From assembly GCF_027107535.1 (NCBI RefSeq), contig NZ_CP114283.1:2542001-2606000 (forward strand): a stretch of 64,000 nt of DNA, read 5' to 3'. The first letter of the stretch is position 1; each line of letters starts with the position of its first letter. Below the pieces are notes generated by a model, which saw nothing but the letters and a program-made list of their open reading frames with translations, was not told the origin of the DNA and searched no databases. Below are positions 1-8,786 of the stretch, in pieces. Origin of the DNA: Streptomyces aurantiacus. GTDB taxonomy: Bacteria > Actinomycetota > Actinomycetes > Streptomycetales > Streptomycetaceae. The translations under genes were made by a program, and so were the position numbers.

Positions 1-62
1 GGAACAGGCATCCGGTTGGACGTCAACTGACCTGAGACGTACTGCTCACAGTGTGGACAGCC

Positions 63-93
63 TTGACAGGCCCGGGAAACGCCCCCGTACTCT
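63..93 (+). promoter_or_regulatory. Candidate promoter for the amino acid uptake operon
   Basis: A perfect TTGACA (63-68) is followed 19 bases later by TACTCT (88-93). This would start a transcript near position 100, upstream of the small peptide gene at 212. The spacer is slightly long for a housekeeping promoter. The first 30 bases of the window read as an open frame ending in TGA at 28-30 and may be the tail of a preceding gene, but too little is visible to call it. Confidence 0.4.
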
Positions 94-211
94 CGACGGA
101 CGGTCCTGCTGAGGGGCTCGGCCGTGCACGCCGTACGACGCCCCGGGCGTCCGGCGTGACCTGTGTGAAGGCATCACCCGTGTTCGACTCGACGCATCAC
201 GGAGCCTTCAC

Positions 212-343
212 ATGTCCTCGCACACCCCTGTCGAGGTGGCCGCGCCGAAAGACGCGGTGCCTGCGCGCATCGTCCCGCGGCCCCGGCAAGACCAATACCA
301 CCTCGAGCGGCGCTACGTGCGCGGTTCGGAGCACACCCGATGA
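212..343 (+). CDS. 43-residue peptide heading the operon, function unknown
   Basis: A short frame starts at ATG 212 behind an ACGGAG-like ribosome site and encodes 43 residues. It begins MSSHTPVEVAAPKDAVPARI, is rich in Arg and Pro, and has no Cys, membrane segment or signal peptide. Its TGA stop overlaps the ATG of the next gene (ATGA), so the two are probably translationally coupled. It could be a genuine small protein, a leader peptide that sets translation of the downstream oxidoreductase, or a precursor peptide. The sequence does not decide between these. I do not recognise a family. Confidence 0.55.
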   Translation: MSSHTPVEVAAPKDAVPARIVPRPRQDQYHLERRYVRGSEHTR

Positions 344-2145
344 GCGGCTCCGAGCCCCCGTCGCTGGTGATCGTGGGAGCCGGACCGCGAGGGACCGGAG
401 TCCTGGAGCGGATCGCCGCCAACGCGCCCGAGCTGTACGCCGGTTCGGCACCGGCCGGTCCGGGCCTCGACGTGCACCTCGTCGACCCGTACCCGCCGGG
501 CGGCGGACGCATCTGGCGCGAGGAGCAGCCGCCGCTGCTGTGGATGAACTCGCAGGCCCAGGACGTCACCATGTTCACCGACGAGACCGTGGACATGGCC
601 GGACCCGTACGGGAGGGGCCCACCCTGCACGAGTGGGCCCGGCTCGACGGACGCGTCTTCGCGGACCGGCGACGGCAGGGCGCCTACCTGCGCTGGGTGT
701 ACGAGCAGACCGTCGCCGCGCTCCCGCCGGGCATCCGTGTCCACCACCACCCCCGCCGCGCGGTACGGGTCGGAGGCCCACGCGAGGGGCGTCAGCAGGT
801 GTGGCTGGCGGGCCGGCCGCGTCCGCTCCTCGCCGATCTCGTCGTCCTCACCCTCGGCCATCTGGACGCCGAACCCGACGAGGAACAGCGCCGGTTGGGG
901 GCGTACGCCCGCGTCCACGACCTCGTCCACCTGCCACCGGACTTCACCGTCGACAGCGACCTGTCCGCCCTCGCCCCCGGCGAACCGGTGCTCGTACGCG
1001 GTTTCGGGCTCGCCTTCGTCGACCTGATGGTCCTCCTCACGGAAGGACGCGGCGGCCGCTACGAGACCGACGCCGAAGGGCAGTTGACGTACCGGGCGTC
1101 CGGACGCGAGCCCGTGCTGCACGTCGGGTCCCGCCGCGGAGTCCCGTACCACTCGAAGATCGGCTACGACTGGACCGGTGAACGGCCGCCGCTGCCCCGG
1201 TTCTTCGGACCCGAGGCGGTGGACGGACTACTGGCGCGCCCGGCGGGCTTCGACTTCCGGCGGGACGCGCTGCCGCTCGTCGAGAAGGAGCTGGGCTTCG
1301 CCCACTACCACCGGCTGTTCGCGGCGCACCCCGACCGCACGGCCATGACCTGGACGGACTTCGAGGGGAGATACGAGAAGTACACCGCCGCCGACAGCGC
1401 CGGTATCCGGGCCCTGGTCGCCTCCGCCGTGCCCGATCCCGCCGACCGGCTGGACCTGGCGGCGCTCGACCGGCCACTGGCCGAGGCGCGGCACACCTCG
1501 TACGACGCCCTCCAGGGCAGCCTGCGAGCGTACGTCGAGGCGGATCTGACCAGACGTCACGACCCGGTGCACAGCCCGGACCTGGCCGTCTTCCTCGGAC
1601 TCCTCTCCGTCTACGGGCAGTTGGTGCGGCTCGGCGACATCGGGCCCTGGTGGCACGGCTTCTTCAGCCACCTCGCGTCGGGGCCGCCCGGACCGCGCCT
1701 GCGGCAGATGCTCGCTCTGTCACGGGCCGGAGTGCTGCGGTTCCTGGGCGCGGGCATGACCGTGTCCGCCTCGGACGGGGTCTTCCGGGCCGGGAGCGCC
1801 ACCGTGCCGGGGGAGTACGTCGAGGCCCGCGCGCTCGTCGAGGCACGGCTGCCGCACCCCACGGTCGAGCGGACACGGGACACCCTGCTGCGCGAGCTGT
1901 ACGCCGAAGGGGCCGCCGCGACGCCCGAGGGGCTGCTGGCCGTGGACCCCGCCGACGGGCGCGTCCTCGACCGGTCCGGCACCCCGCACCCGCGACGCTT
2001 CGCGCTCGGCCCGCACACCGACGCCCGCGGCTTCGGCGCGTTCACCCGGCCGCGCACCGGAGGGCTCGCCTTCCGGCAGAACGACGCCACCGCGCGGGCC
2101 GCACTCGCCTTCCTGCGCGACCTCTCCTGTCGCGCCGCCGCATAA
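340..2145 (+). CDS. FAD/NAD(P)-binding protein (NAD_binding_9-like)
   Basis: The 601-residue protein opens with a Rossmann dinucleotide-binding loop, VIVGAGPRGTGVLERI, at about residues 9-24. This matches the FAD/NAD(P)-binding family that contains HpyO/FzmM-type enzymes (Pfam NAD_binding_9). A second stretch near residue 160 (LVVLTLGHLDAEP) resembles the ATG-type motif that closes such domains. No signal peptide or membrane segment is seen, so it should be cytosolic. The ATGA overlap with the peptide gene upstream, and the short gap before the ABC permease, place it in the uptake operon. It probably oxidises or hydroxylates the imported substrate or a derivative of it. The substrate is unknown. 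Confidence 0.7.
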   Translation: MSGSEPPSLVIVGAGPRGTGVLERIAANAPELYAGSAPAGPGLDVHLVDPYPPGGGRIWREEQPPLLWMNSQAQDVTMFTDETVDMAGPVREGPTLHEWARLDGRVFADRRRQGAYLRWVYEQTVAALPPGIRVHHHPRRAVRVGGPREGRQQVWLAGRPRPLLADLVVLTLGHLDAEPDEEQRRLGAYARVHDLVHLPPDFTVDSDLSALAPGEPVLVRGFGLAFVDLMVLLTEGRGGRYETDAEGQLTYRASGREPVLHVGSRRGVPYHSKIGYDWTGERPPLPRFFGPEAVDGLLARPAGFDFRRDALPLVEKELGFAHYHRLFAAHPDRTAMTWTDFEGRYEKYTAADSAGIRALVASAVPDPADRLDLAALDRPLAEARHTSYDALQGSLRAYVEADLTRRHDPVHSPDLAVFLGLLSVYGQLVRLGDIGPWWHGFFSHLASGPPGPRLRQMLALSRAGVLRFLGAGMTVSASDGVFRAGSATVPGEYVEARALVEARLPHPTVERTRDTLLRELYAEGAAATPEGLLAVDPADGRVLDRSGTPHPRRFALGPHTDARGFGAFTRPRTGGLAFRQNDATARAALAFLRDLSCRAAA

Positions 2146-2222
2146 CCCCACGCCGCACCCCGGGCCACGCACCGCGTGCCGGCCCCTTCTCTTCTCCTCC
2201 CTTCTCCCGCCCGGAGGCCCCC

Positions 2223-3104
2223 ATGCCGTTGACCAGTGATCCACCCCTCGCCAGAGCGTCTGCCCGGCCCGAGGACCACGGCGCGCTCAAGGTGGTGCCC
2301 GTCCGGCACCCCTGGCGCTGGGCCGCCGTGGTCGTGACCGCCGTGCTGCTCGCCCAGTTCGCCCACGGGCTCGCCACCAACCCTGGCTGGGAGTGGGAGG
2401 TGTTCGCCGAGTTCTTCACCGCCGAGGTGGTCCTCAAGGCGGTCTGGGTCACCCTGCAACTCACCCTTTACGGAACGGCGTTGGGCTTCGCGCTCGGCAT
2501 CGTCCTCGCCTTCATGCGGCTGTCCGACAGCCCGTTCCTCCGGGCCGTCTCCTTCGCGTACATCTGGGCCTTCCGGTCCATCCCGCTGATCGTGCAGCTG
2601 CTCTTCTGGTTCAACCTCGCCTACCTCTACAAGGAGCTGCAGTTCGGCGTTCCCTTCGGGCCCGGCTTCTTCTCCTTCGACACGATGGGGCTGGTCGGCG
2701 CGATGAGCGCGGCCGTCCTCGGACTCGCCCTCCACCAGGCCGCGTACGCCGCTGAGATCGTCCGCGGTGGCGTACTGGCCGTCGACAGCGGGCAGTTGGA
2801 GGCGGCCGCCGCGCTCGGCATTCCCCGGCTGCGGCAGATCCGGCGGATCGTGCTGCCACAGGCGATGCGCTCCATCCTGCCGAACGCCGCCAATGAGGTG
2901 ATCTCCCTCTTCAAGGGCACCTCGATCGTCTCCGTCATGGCGATCGGCGAACTCTTCTACCAGGTCCAGGTCATCTACGGACGCAACGGCCGGGTGGTAC
3001 CGCTGCTCATGGTCGCGACGGCCTGGTACATCCTCCTGACCACCGCGCTCTCCGTCCTCCAGCACTACGTGGAACGGCACTTCGCGAAGGGAAGCACCCG
3101 ATGA
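2223..3104 (+). CDS. Polar amino acid ABC transporter permease
   Basis: The start is ATG 2223, preceded by CGGAGG; the open frame extends further upstream but shows no coding character there. The 293-residue protein has about five membrane segments (near residues 33-50, 73-97, 108-130, 155-180 and 262-282). It carries the EAA loop that contacts the ATPase (EAAAALGIPRLRQIRRIVLP, about 193-212). This is the HisM/GlnP permease family for polar amino acids or cystine. Its last codon overlaps the ATPase start. A single permease gene suggests a homodimeric channel. Confidence 0.88.
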   Translation: MPLTSDPPLARASARPEDHGALKVVPVRHPWRWAAVVVTAVLLAQFAHGLATNPGWEWEVFAEFFTAEVVLKAVWVTLQLTLYGTALGFALGIVLAFMRLSDSPFLRAVSFAYIWAFRSIPLIVQLLFWFNLAYLYKELQFGVPFGPGFFSFDTMGLVGAMSAAVLGLALHQAAYAAEIVRGGVLAVDSGQLEAAAALGIPRLRQIRRIVLPQAMRSILPNAANEVISLFKGTSIVSVMAIGELFYQVQVIYGRNGRVVPLLMVATAWYILLTTALSVLQHYVERHFAKGSTR

Positions 3105-3901
3105 GCGCGCCCGGCACCCCCGCGACGGCGGACGGGACCGCCGCCCCCATGGTCGACGTCAGATCCGTCCACAAGAGCTTCGGTCCGCTGGAGGTCCTCA
3201 AGGGCGTCGACCTCGCGGTACGGGCCGGTGAGGTCGCCGTCGTCCTCGGCCCCTCCGGCTCCGGCAAGTCCACACTGCTGCGCACCATCAACCACCTGGA
3301 GAAGGCCGACCGGGGCTGGATCAGCGTGGACGGAGCGCTGGTCGGCTACCGGCGATCCGGCGACAAGCTGTACGAGCTGCGCGAGCGCGAGATCCTCAAG
3401 CAGCGCACCCGCATCGGGTTCGTCTTCCAGAACTTCAACCTGTTCCCGCACCTGACGGTGCTGGAGAACATCGTCGAGGCCCCGGTCTCCGCGCTGAAGC
3501 GGTCCCGCAAGGACGTCACCGGCGCGGCGCGCGGACTGCTCGACCGGGTCGGGCTGTCCGACAAGGCCGACGCCTATCCGAAGCAACTGTCCGGCGGGCA
3601 GCAGCAGCGCGTGGCCATCGCCCGGGCGCTCGCCCTGGAGCCCAGGCTGCTCCTCTTCGACGAGCCGACCTCCGCGCTCGACCCGGAGCTGGTCGGCGAA
3701 GTCCTCGACGTCATCAAGGACCTGGCCCACCGGGGCACCACCATGATCGTCGTCACGCACGAGATCGGCTTCGCCCGCGAGGTCGCCGACACCGTCGTCT
3801 TCATGGACGACGGCCGCGTCGTCGAGCAGGGCGCCCCCGGCGACGTACTCGACGCGCCGAGACACGAGCGCACCCGCGCCTTTCTCTCCAAGGTCCTCTG
3901 A
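3101..3901 (+). CDS. Polar amino acid ABC transporter ATPase
   Basis: This 266-residue cytosolic ATPase has Walker A GPSGSGKST at about 50-58, a Q-loop (VFQNFNLFPH), the signature LSGGQQQR, Walker B LLLFDEPTSALDPE and the H-loop VVTHEIGFA. The FNLFPHLTVLENI segment is typical of the GlnQ/HisP group. It overlaps the permease gene by four bases and is followed after 58 bases by the binding protein. It powers import by the same system. A short linker after the helical region (YRRSGDKLYELRERE) is characteristic of this subgroup. Confidence 0.9.
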   Translation: MSAPGTPATADGTAAPMVDVRSVHKSFGPLEVLKGVDLAVRAGEVAVVLGPSGSGKSTLLRTINHLEKADRGWISVDGALVGYRRSGDKLYELREREILKQRTRIGFVFQNFNLFPHLTVLENIVEAPVSALKRSRKDVTGAARGLLDRVGLSDKADAYPKQLSGGQQQRVAIARALALEPRLLLFDEPTSALDPELVGEVLDVIKDLAHRGTTMIVVTHEIGFAREVADTVVFMDDGRVVEQGAPGDVLDAPRHERTRAFLSKVL

Positions 3902-3959
3902 GCCGCCGGGCCCCTCGCGTCCCACCCCGTTCTCCCATTCCCAGTGAAGGAGTTCTTCC

Positions 3960-4931
3960 GTGATATCCCGACGCACCGTCGCCGTCTCCGTCGCCGCACT
4001 CGTCGTCGCCCCCCTGCTCAGCGCCTGCGGCGGTGACAGCGACGCGGCGACCGGGACGGGCACCTCCGGGACCGGGAAGGTCGGCGGCGTCAACATCGGC
4101 CCGGACCAGAACCGGATCCGCGGCGAGAAGGTCGACGAGATCGCCGCGCTCGTCCCGGCGGCCGTCCGCGAGCGCGGCACGCTGAAGCTCGGCCAGAGCG
4201 CCGACGCCTCACCACCCCTCGGGTTCTACGCGACCGACGACAGGACGAGAATCGGTTCCGAGATCGATCTGGCGACGCTCGTCGCCGACACCCTCGGCCT
4301 GAAGCTCGACAACGACGAGGTCTCCTGGGAGAACCTCTTCGTCGGCCTGGACAGCGGCAAGTTCGACGCCGTCTTCTCGAACGTCACCGTCACGGAGGAG
4401 CGCAAGGAGAAGTACGACTTCGCGACCTACCGGCTCGACAACATCGCGTTCGAGGCGAAGAAGGGCAGCGGCTGGAAGGTCGACGGCCCCGAGGACGTCG
4501 CGGGCAGGACGATCGCCGTGGCCTCCGGCACCAACCAGGAGAAGATCCTCGTCGACTGGAGCAAGCAGAACGAGAAGGCGGGCCGCAAGGCCGTCACCAT
4601 CAAGTACTTCCAGAAGGACACGGACTACTACCTGGCCCTCCAGTCGGGCCGTATCGACGCCTACCTGGGCCCCAGCCCGTCCGCCGCCTACCACGTGGCC
4701 AGTGCGAAGCAGTCGGAGATCATCGGCACGCTCTCGGGTGCCGGGGACGACCTCCAGGGCAAGATCGCCGCGACCACGAAGAAGGGGAGCGGGCTCGTCG
4801 ACGCGTATGCGGCCGCCGTCAACCACGTGATCGAGGACGGCAGTTACGGGCGCGTGCTCAAGCGGTGGGGCCTGTCGAGCGAGGCCGTGGAGAAGTCGGA
4901 GATCAACCCGCCGGGCCTGCCCAGGATCTGA
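3960..4931 (+). CDS. Amino acid ABC transporter substrate-binding lipoprotein
   Basis: The start is GTG 3960 behind GTGAAGGAG. The first 22 residues form a lipoprotein signal ending LLSAC, with Cys23 as the lipidation site. The remainder is a family-3 bacterial extracellular solute-binding protein (HisJ/FliY type). Features include a glycine-rich hinge (SASDASPPLGFY-like), VTVTEERKEKYDFATY and the closing VASGTNQEK loop. It captures the substrate outside the membrane and passes it to the permease encoded just upstream. Glu and Asp positions in the first lobe suggest an amino acid or dipolar ligand. The exact ligand cannot be read from sequence. Confidence 0.87.
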   Translation: MISRRTVAVSVAALVVAPLLSACGGDSDAATGTGTSGTGKVGGVNIGPDQNRIRGEKVDEIAALVPAAVRERGTLKLGQSADASPPLGFYATDDRTRIGSEIDLATLVADTLGLKLDNDEVSWENLFVGLDSGKFDAVFSNVTVTEERKEKYDFATYRLDNIAFEAKKGSGWKVDGPEDVAGRTIAVASGTNQEKILVDWSKQNEKAGRKAVTIKYFQKDTDYYLALQSGRIDAYLGPSPSAAYHVASAKQSEIIGTLSGAGDDLQGKIAATTKKGSGLVDAYAAAVNHVIEDGSYGRVLKRWGLSSEAVEKSEINPPGLPRI

Positions 4932-4938
4932 CCCCGGT

Positions 4939-4965
4939 CCGCGGCGCCCGCCCCGGGCGCCGCGG
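4939..4965 (+). terminator. GC hairpin after the binding-protein gene
   Basis: A perfect 12-bp stem (4939-4950 paired with 4954-4965) with a three-base loop sits eight bases after the stop codon. There is no strong T-run, as is usual in Streptomyces. It may end or attenuate the transporter transcript before the monooxygenase gene. Confidence 0.6.
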
Positions 4966-5187
4966 CCGGGCCCGATCAGTCAGGTCCCGCCTGCCGGTCC
5001 CGTGGGACCCGCCAGTCGTGCCGGGTCCGGCCGGTCGTCTCCCGCCGGTCCCGTCCGGCCGGTGCCATCGTCCCCGAACCCGTCCCCGTGCCTGCACCCG
5101 TCCCCATCTCCATACCCGTACCCGAACCCGCCCCCGCGGCGCTTCGTCGCGGTGGCGGCCGGGAGCCTCCAGAAAGGTTCTCTCCTC

Positions 5188-6267
5188 ATGGCAGCACCGC
5201 ACGGCCGGGGGCTTCTGCACCTGGCCGCAGCCGTCGATCAAGAGGCGGTCCACGATGTCTCGGCCCATGGCGAACTGGTGCGGCTCGCGGAGCGCGGCGG
5301 GTTCGACTTCGTCACGCTGGGCGACACCTTCGCGCGGCCTGAGCCCGACGCGCTCGCCGTGCTGGCGCGGATCGCGTCCACCACGACACGTATCGGTCTG
5401 GTGCCCACCGTCACCGTCACGCGCACCGAGCCGTTCCCCGCCCGGGCCGCCTTGGCCACCCTCGACCGCGTGAGCCGCGGCCGGGCCGGCTGTCGGATCG
5501 ACCTGTCGACCACCGAGGGCGGAGCCCGGAACCTCGGCCGCCGGCGAGCCCCGTCAGCCGGGGCGTCGGGGCGCGAGTCGGGGCAGGTCGCCGACCTGGC
5601 CGCCCGGCTGTGGGACAACCGGGCGGTCGATGCCGGGACACGCGACGATGCGAGCGGCCGGCCCGTCGGCCGCGACGAGGCGCGCCCCGCCGGCTACGAA
5701 GGCGACACCTTCCCCGTGCGCGGCCCGTCGACCGTGCCGCGTCCCCCGCAGGGACCCCCGGTGACGGTCGTCGATGCCACCGACCGGCGTGCCCGGGCGG
5801 CCGCGGCGCGATGCGCGGACGTGGCCCTCGTCCAGGGCACGAACCCGGCACAAGTCGGTTCGGTGCGCGCGGAGTTGCACGCCTCCGCGCTCGCACACGG
5901 GCGGGACCCTGACGAGTTGCGTGTCCTCGCCGCCCTCACCGTCGACCTCGGTGACGGCGAACGCGCGGCCGAGCCGGGCCACGGCGGGGGCGGCCCCCGG
6001 CAGACCGGGCAGGGCCCGCTGTACCGCGGCGGCCCGGTCGACCTCGCCGAACTGATCGCCTCCTGGCACGAGACCGGTGCCGCCGACGGCTTCCACCTCA
6101 CGCCCGCCGAGCCCCGCCGCGACCTGGAACGCCTGGTCAACGGCACGGTCGCGCTGCTCCAGCACCGCGGGCTCTTCCGCACCTTCTACCCGGGCAGCAC
6201 ACTCCGCGAGCACCTGGGACTCACCCGGCCCGCCCACCGGTACGCCGTGACCGGGGAGGCGCCATGA
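5188..6267 (+). CDS. LLM-class flavin-dependent monooxygenase
   Basis: I chose ATG 5188 because AGAAAGG precedes it and family similarity begins at MAAPHGRGLLHLAA. Upstream of it is only a CCCGTA/CCCGAACC-rich low-complexity stretch. The 359-residue protein resembles the NtaA/SnaA/SoxA branch of luciferase-like monooxygenases. It has the early GFDFVTLGDTFARPEPDALAV segment, a mid-region TIM barrel and the C-terminal ADGFHLTP...LFRTFYPGSTLREHLGL signature. Such enzymes use reduced flavin and oxygen to attack sulphur, nitrogen or alkyl groups. Next to an amino acid importer, it recalls the Bacillus ytm/ytn and yxe operons, where a related enzyme degrades S-modified cysteine. The substrate is an inference only. 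Confidence 0.78.
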   Translation: MAAPHGRGLLHLAAAVDQEAVHDVSAHGELVRLAERGGFDFVTLGDTFARPEPDALAVLARIASTTTRIGLVPTVTVTRTEPFPARAALATLDRVSRGRAGCRIDLSTTEGGARNLGRRRAPSAGASGRESGQVADLAARLWDNRAVDAGTRDDASGRPVGRDEARPAGYEGDTFPVRGPSTVPRPPQGPPVTVVDATDRRARAAAARCADVALVQGTNPAQVGSVRAELHASALAHGRDPDELRVLAALTVDLGDGERAAEPGHGGGGPRQTGQGPLYRGGPVDLAELIASWHETGAADGFHLTPAEPRRDLERLVNGTVALLQHRGLFRTFYPGSTLREHLGLTRPAHRYAVTGEAP

Positions 6268-6282
6268 CCCCCTGTACGCGCC

Positions 6283-6732
6283 ATGCCCCTCCGTACGCGT
6301 TCGGTCGCGCGACGGCCGACCGTCCGCAAGCAGGTCCGTCTCGCCGCAGAACGCGATCCTCGCCCGGAGCCGATCCGAGGTGCCCACCTCTCCGGCCCCG
6401 ATCCCGACCCTTCCGTCCTCGCCGTGGCCGAGAGGCGGCGGTCCCGGTCACGCGAGAACGGCCCGTCGAGCCGGCAGACCGGGACCGAGGCGTCGGCCCG
6501 GGCGTCCTTCGCCGGCGCCGCGGAGGCGGCCGGCGCCCGGATCGAGAGGTTCGTACGGGCGGACGCGGCCGGCGGTTTCGTCCTCGCGCCGTGTCCGACG
6601 CCGGGCGGCCTCGGCGAGTTCGTGGACCGGGTCGTGCCGCTGTTCCAGGAGCGCAGCGCGCTCCGGACGGAATACACCGGCACCGCGCCGCGCTCACACC
6701 TCGGGTCGCCGGACCCCGTGTGGAAGGGTTGA
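6283..6732 (+). pseudogene. Internally deleted LLM monooxygenase remnant
   Basis: The 149-codon frame keeps the two ends of an LLM monooxygenase of the NtaA/SnaA/SoxA branch. Near the start it has RKQVRLAA, like the usual RKQ(L)HLAA opening. The last 75 residues carry the family ending (AGGFVLAPCPTPGGLGEF, then VDRVVPLFQERSALRTEY). The roughly 300-residue barrel between them is missing and is replaced by an Arg-rich junction. An ATG at 6264 overlaps the stop of the intact LLM gene but lies in another frame. It could express a short protein but cannot hold the flavin site, so I treat it as a decayed second copy. Confidence 0.6.
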
Positions 6733-6736
6733 TCAC

Positions 6737-7519
6737 ATGACGGCGGACGCGTTCGAGGACTGGAAGCAGTGGCACGAGCACCGCATCGCGACGGTGTCCG
6801 CGCCCTACGGTCCGCTCGCGCTCAGCGGCACGCACTGGCTCGAAGATCATCCGGAGGGGCGACTTCCGGACATGCCCGGCCGGTGGGCCGCGGACGGTGA
6901 CGCGGTCGTTCTGACGGCCGAGGAGTCCGACGGCATCCGCGTGGACGGCACGCCCTTCACCGGCGAGGTCCGGCTCGATGCGGACCTCGGTCCGGACGCC
7001 GCCCGTGTCGCGCACGGCGAGCGCCGGTTCGTCGTTCTCGCCCGCGAAAAGGCCCTGGGCGTACGCGACTTCGACCCCGCCTCACCCGCACGGCGGGCGT
7101 TCCGTGGCATCGAGGCCACCGCGTACGAGGCGCGGTGGTCGGCGCCGGGGCGTTTCACCCCCTACCGGGAGAACCGGACCGTACGCGTGGGGAACGCCGA
7201 CGGGCGCGAGCGGGGACTCGGGCTCGGCGGTGAACTCGCCTTCACGCTGGACGGCAGGGACCTCACGCTGCAGGTGACGGTCCAGGGCGACGGCTCGCTG
7301 TGGGCCGTCTTCGCCGACGCCACGAGCGGGCACGGCAGTTACCGCTTCCGGTTCCTGCGACCGGCGGCGCCGGACGGGCAGGGGCGCACGACGGTGGACT
7401 TCAACCGCGCCCTGCTTCCGCCGTGCGCATTCGCGGACCACTTCATCTGCCCATTCCCGCCGCCGGGGAATAGCCTGAGCGCGGAGATTGCAGCCGGGGA
7501 GCGCAATCTCCTCCGCTGA
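6737..7519 (+). CDS. DUF1684 family protein
   Basis: The start is ATG 6737, four bases after the stop of the LLM remnant, with GGAAGGG upstream. The 260-residue protein starts with an acidic/aromatic helix ([20 protein letters not shown]). It ends with the conserved [24 protein letters not shown] block that defines DUF1684. No signal peptide or membrane segment is seen. The family is common in actinobacteria and has no established reaction that I know of. The conserved Asn, Cys and His residues near the C-terminus could form a metal or catalytic site. Its position suggests a role in the same catabolic operon. Confidence 0.75.
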   Translation: MTADAFEDWKQWHEHRIATVSAPYGPLALSGTHWLEDHPEGRLPDMPGRWAADGDAVVLTAEESDGIRVDGTPFTGEVRLDADLGPDAARVAHGERRFVVLAREKALGVRDFDPASPARRAFRGIEATAYEARWSAPGRFTPYRENRTVRVGNADGRERGLGLGGELAFTLDGRDLTLQVTVQGDGSLWAVFADATSGHGSYRFRFLRPAAPDGQGRTTVDFNRALLPPCAFADHFICPFPPPGNSLSAEIAAGERNLLR

Positions 7520-7755
7520 TCCGCACGGAATCCACACATCGGCGCCGACGAGATCAACTCCCGTGGGAAATACGTAAGTTGAACATCGCACGGCCGAAAG
7601 GCGCCCTTGCATCCTTCGAGCGTGCGGTCGAATATTCCCCCAGCGCCTTGTCAGGGGCACGGCGTATCCGGAATCCGGACACAACGCCCCTGGCGTGCGC
7701 CTCACGGGCCCCGACCCCACGCGGGCCCCCGACTTCCCTTTGGAGGGAACGAGCA

Positions 7756-8661
7756 GTGAGGACCAAGCGCACCACCCCCCGCAGCGGCATAGCGAGACGG
7801 ACCCGGCTGATCGCCGTCACCTCCGGACTCGTGGCCGCGGCCGCATTCACCATCCCTTCCGCGAACGCGAGCGACGCATCCACGTTCAGTACGTCCCAGC
7901 TGAAGAGCGCCAACTCCTCGGTGCTCAAGGCCGATGTTCCGGGCACCGCCTGGGCGACCGACGCCAAGACCGGCAAGGTCGTGGTCACGGTCGACAGCAC
8001 CGTCACCAAGGCGGAGATCGCGAAGATCAAGCGGGCCGCGGGCACCAACGCCGGTGCCCTGCAGATCAAGCACACCCCGGGCAAAATCAACAAGCTGATC
8101 AAGGGCGGCGACGCCATCTACGCGACCAGCTGGCGCTGCTCCCTCGGCTTCAACGTCAAGAACAGCGCGGGAGCCGACTACTTCGTGACCGCCGGCCACT
8201 GCACCGACGGCGCGGGCAGCTGGTACTCCAACTCCGGGCGCACCACGGTCCTCGGACCGACCGCGGGCTCCAGCTTCCCGACGAACGACTACGGTCTCGT
8301 CCGGTACAGCAACACCGGCGTCACCAAGTCCGGCACCGCGGGCAGCGTGGACATCACCCGCGCCGCCACTCCGGCCGTGGGCACCAACGTCATCCGTACC
8401 GGTTCCACCACCGGCACCCGCACAGGGCGCGTCACCGCCCTGAACGCGACCGTCAACTACGGTGGCGGCGACGTCGTCTACGGCATGATCCAGACCACGG
8501 TCTGCGCCGAGCCCGGCGACTCCGGCGGTCCGCTCTACGGCAGCAACGGTGTGGCCTACGGTCTGACCTCCGGCGGCAGTGGCAACTGCTCCTCCGGCGG
8601 CACCACGTTCTTCCAGCCGGTCACCGAGGCCCTGAGCGCCTACGGCGTCAACGTATTCTGA
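7756..8661 (+). CDS. Secreted serine protease, streptogrisin B-like
   Basis: The start is GTG 7756 behind TGGAGGG. The 301-residue precursor has a Sec signal ending near Ala38 (PSANA). A propeptide of about 77 residues follows, then a mature chymotrypsin-fold (S1/S2A) protease starting near residue 115 (IKGGDAIY). The catalytic triad is His148 (TAGHC), Asp178 (TNDYG) and Ser256 (GDSGGPLY). Cysteine pairs at 128/149 and around the active serine match streptogrisins A and B. Length and the C-terminal [11 protein letters not shown] fit SprB. It is secreted and self-processed to degrade extracellular protein. The 236 bases upstream carry no other gene. Confidence 0.92.
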   Translation: MRTKRTTPRSGIARRTRLIAVTSGLVAAAAFTIPSANASDASTFSTSQLKSANSSVLKADVPGTAWATDAKTGKVVVTVDSTVTKAEIAKIKRAAGTNAGALQIKHTPGKINKLIKGGDAIYATSWRCSLGFNVKNSAGADYFVTAGHCTDGAGSWYSNSGRTTVLGPTAGSSFPTNDYGLVRYSNTGVTKSGTAGSVDITRAATPAVGTNVIRTGSTTGTRTGRVTALNATVNYGGGDVVYGMIQTTVCAEPGDSGGPLYGSNGVAYGLTSGGSGNCSSGGTTFFQPVTEALSAYGVNVF

Positions 8662-8715
8662 TCGGTACGCGACAAAGCGACATCCGCGTGATCTGATCTG
8701 CAGTCGGCAGCAGAC

Positions 8716-8749
8716 GAGCCCCCGCACACCGTTCGCGGTGCGGGGGCTC
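8716..8749 (+). terminator. Rho-independent-type hairpin after the protease
   Basis: A perfect 12-bp stem (8716-8727 with 8738-8749) and a 10-base loop lie 55 bases after the protease stop. It probably ends the protease transcript and separates it from the small membrane protein gene. Confidence 0.7.
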
Positions 8750-8786
8750 GTCCTTGGAACGAACCGAAGGACCGGGGGAACGACGA

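Noticed and set aside
5045..5145. Short CCCGTA/CCCGAACC-like units as a CRISPR or structured repeat
   Set aside because: The units are only 6-12 bases, vary in sequence, and have no spacers. They look like low-complexity drift in an intergenic region.
7648..7670. TTGTCAGGG-N8-TATCCG upstream of the first protease as another DNA-damage promoter
   Set aside because: The -35-like element has a mismatch in its conserved GTG end, the -10 lacks the final T, and the gene starts 86 bases further on, unlike the leaderless pair at 22860-23028.
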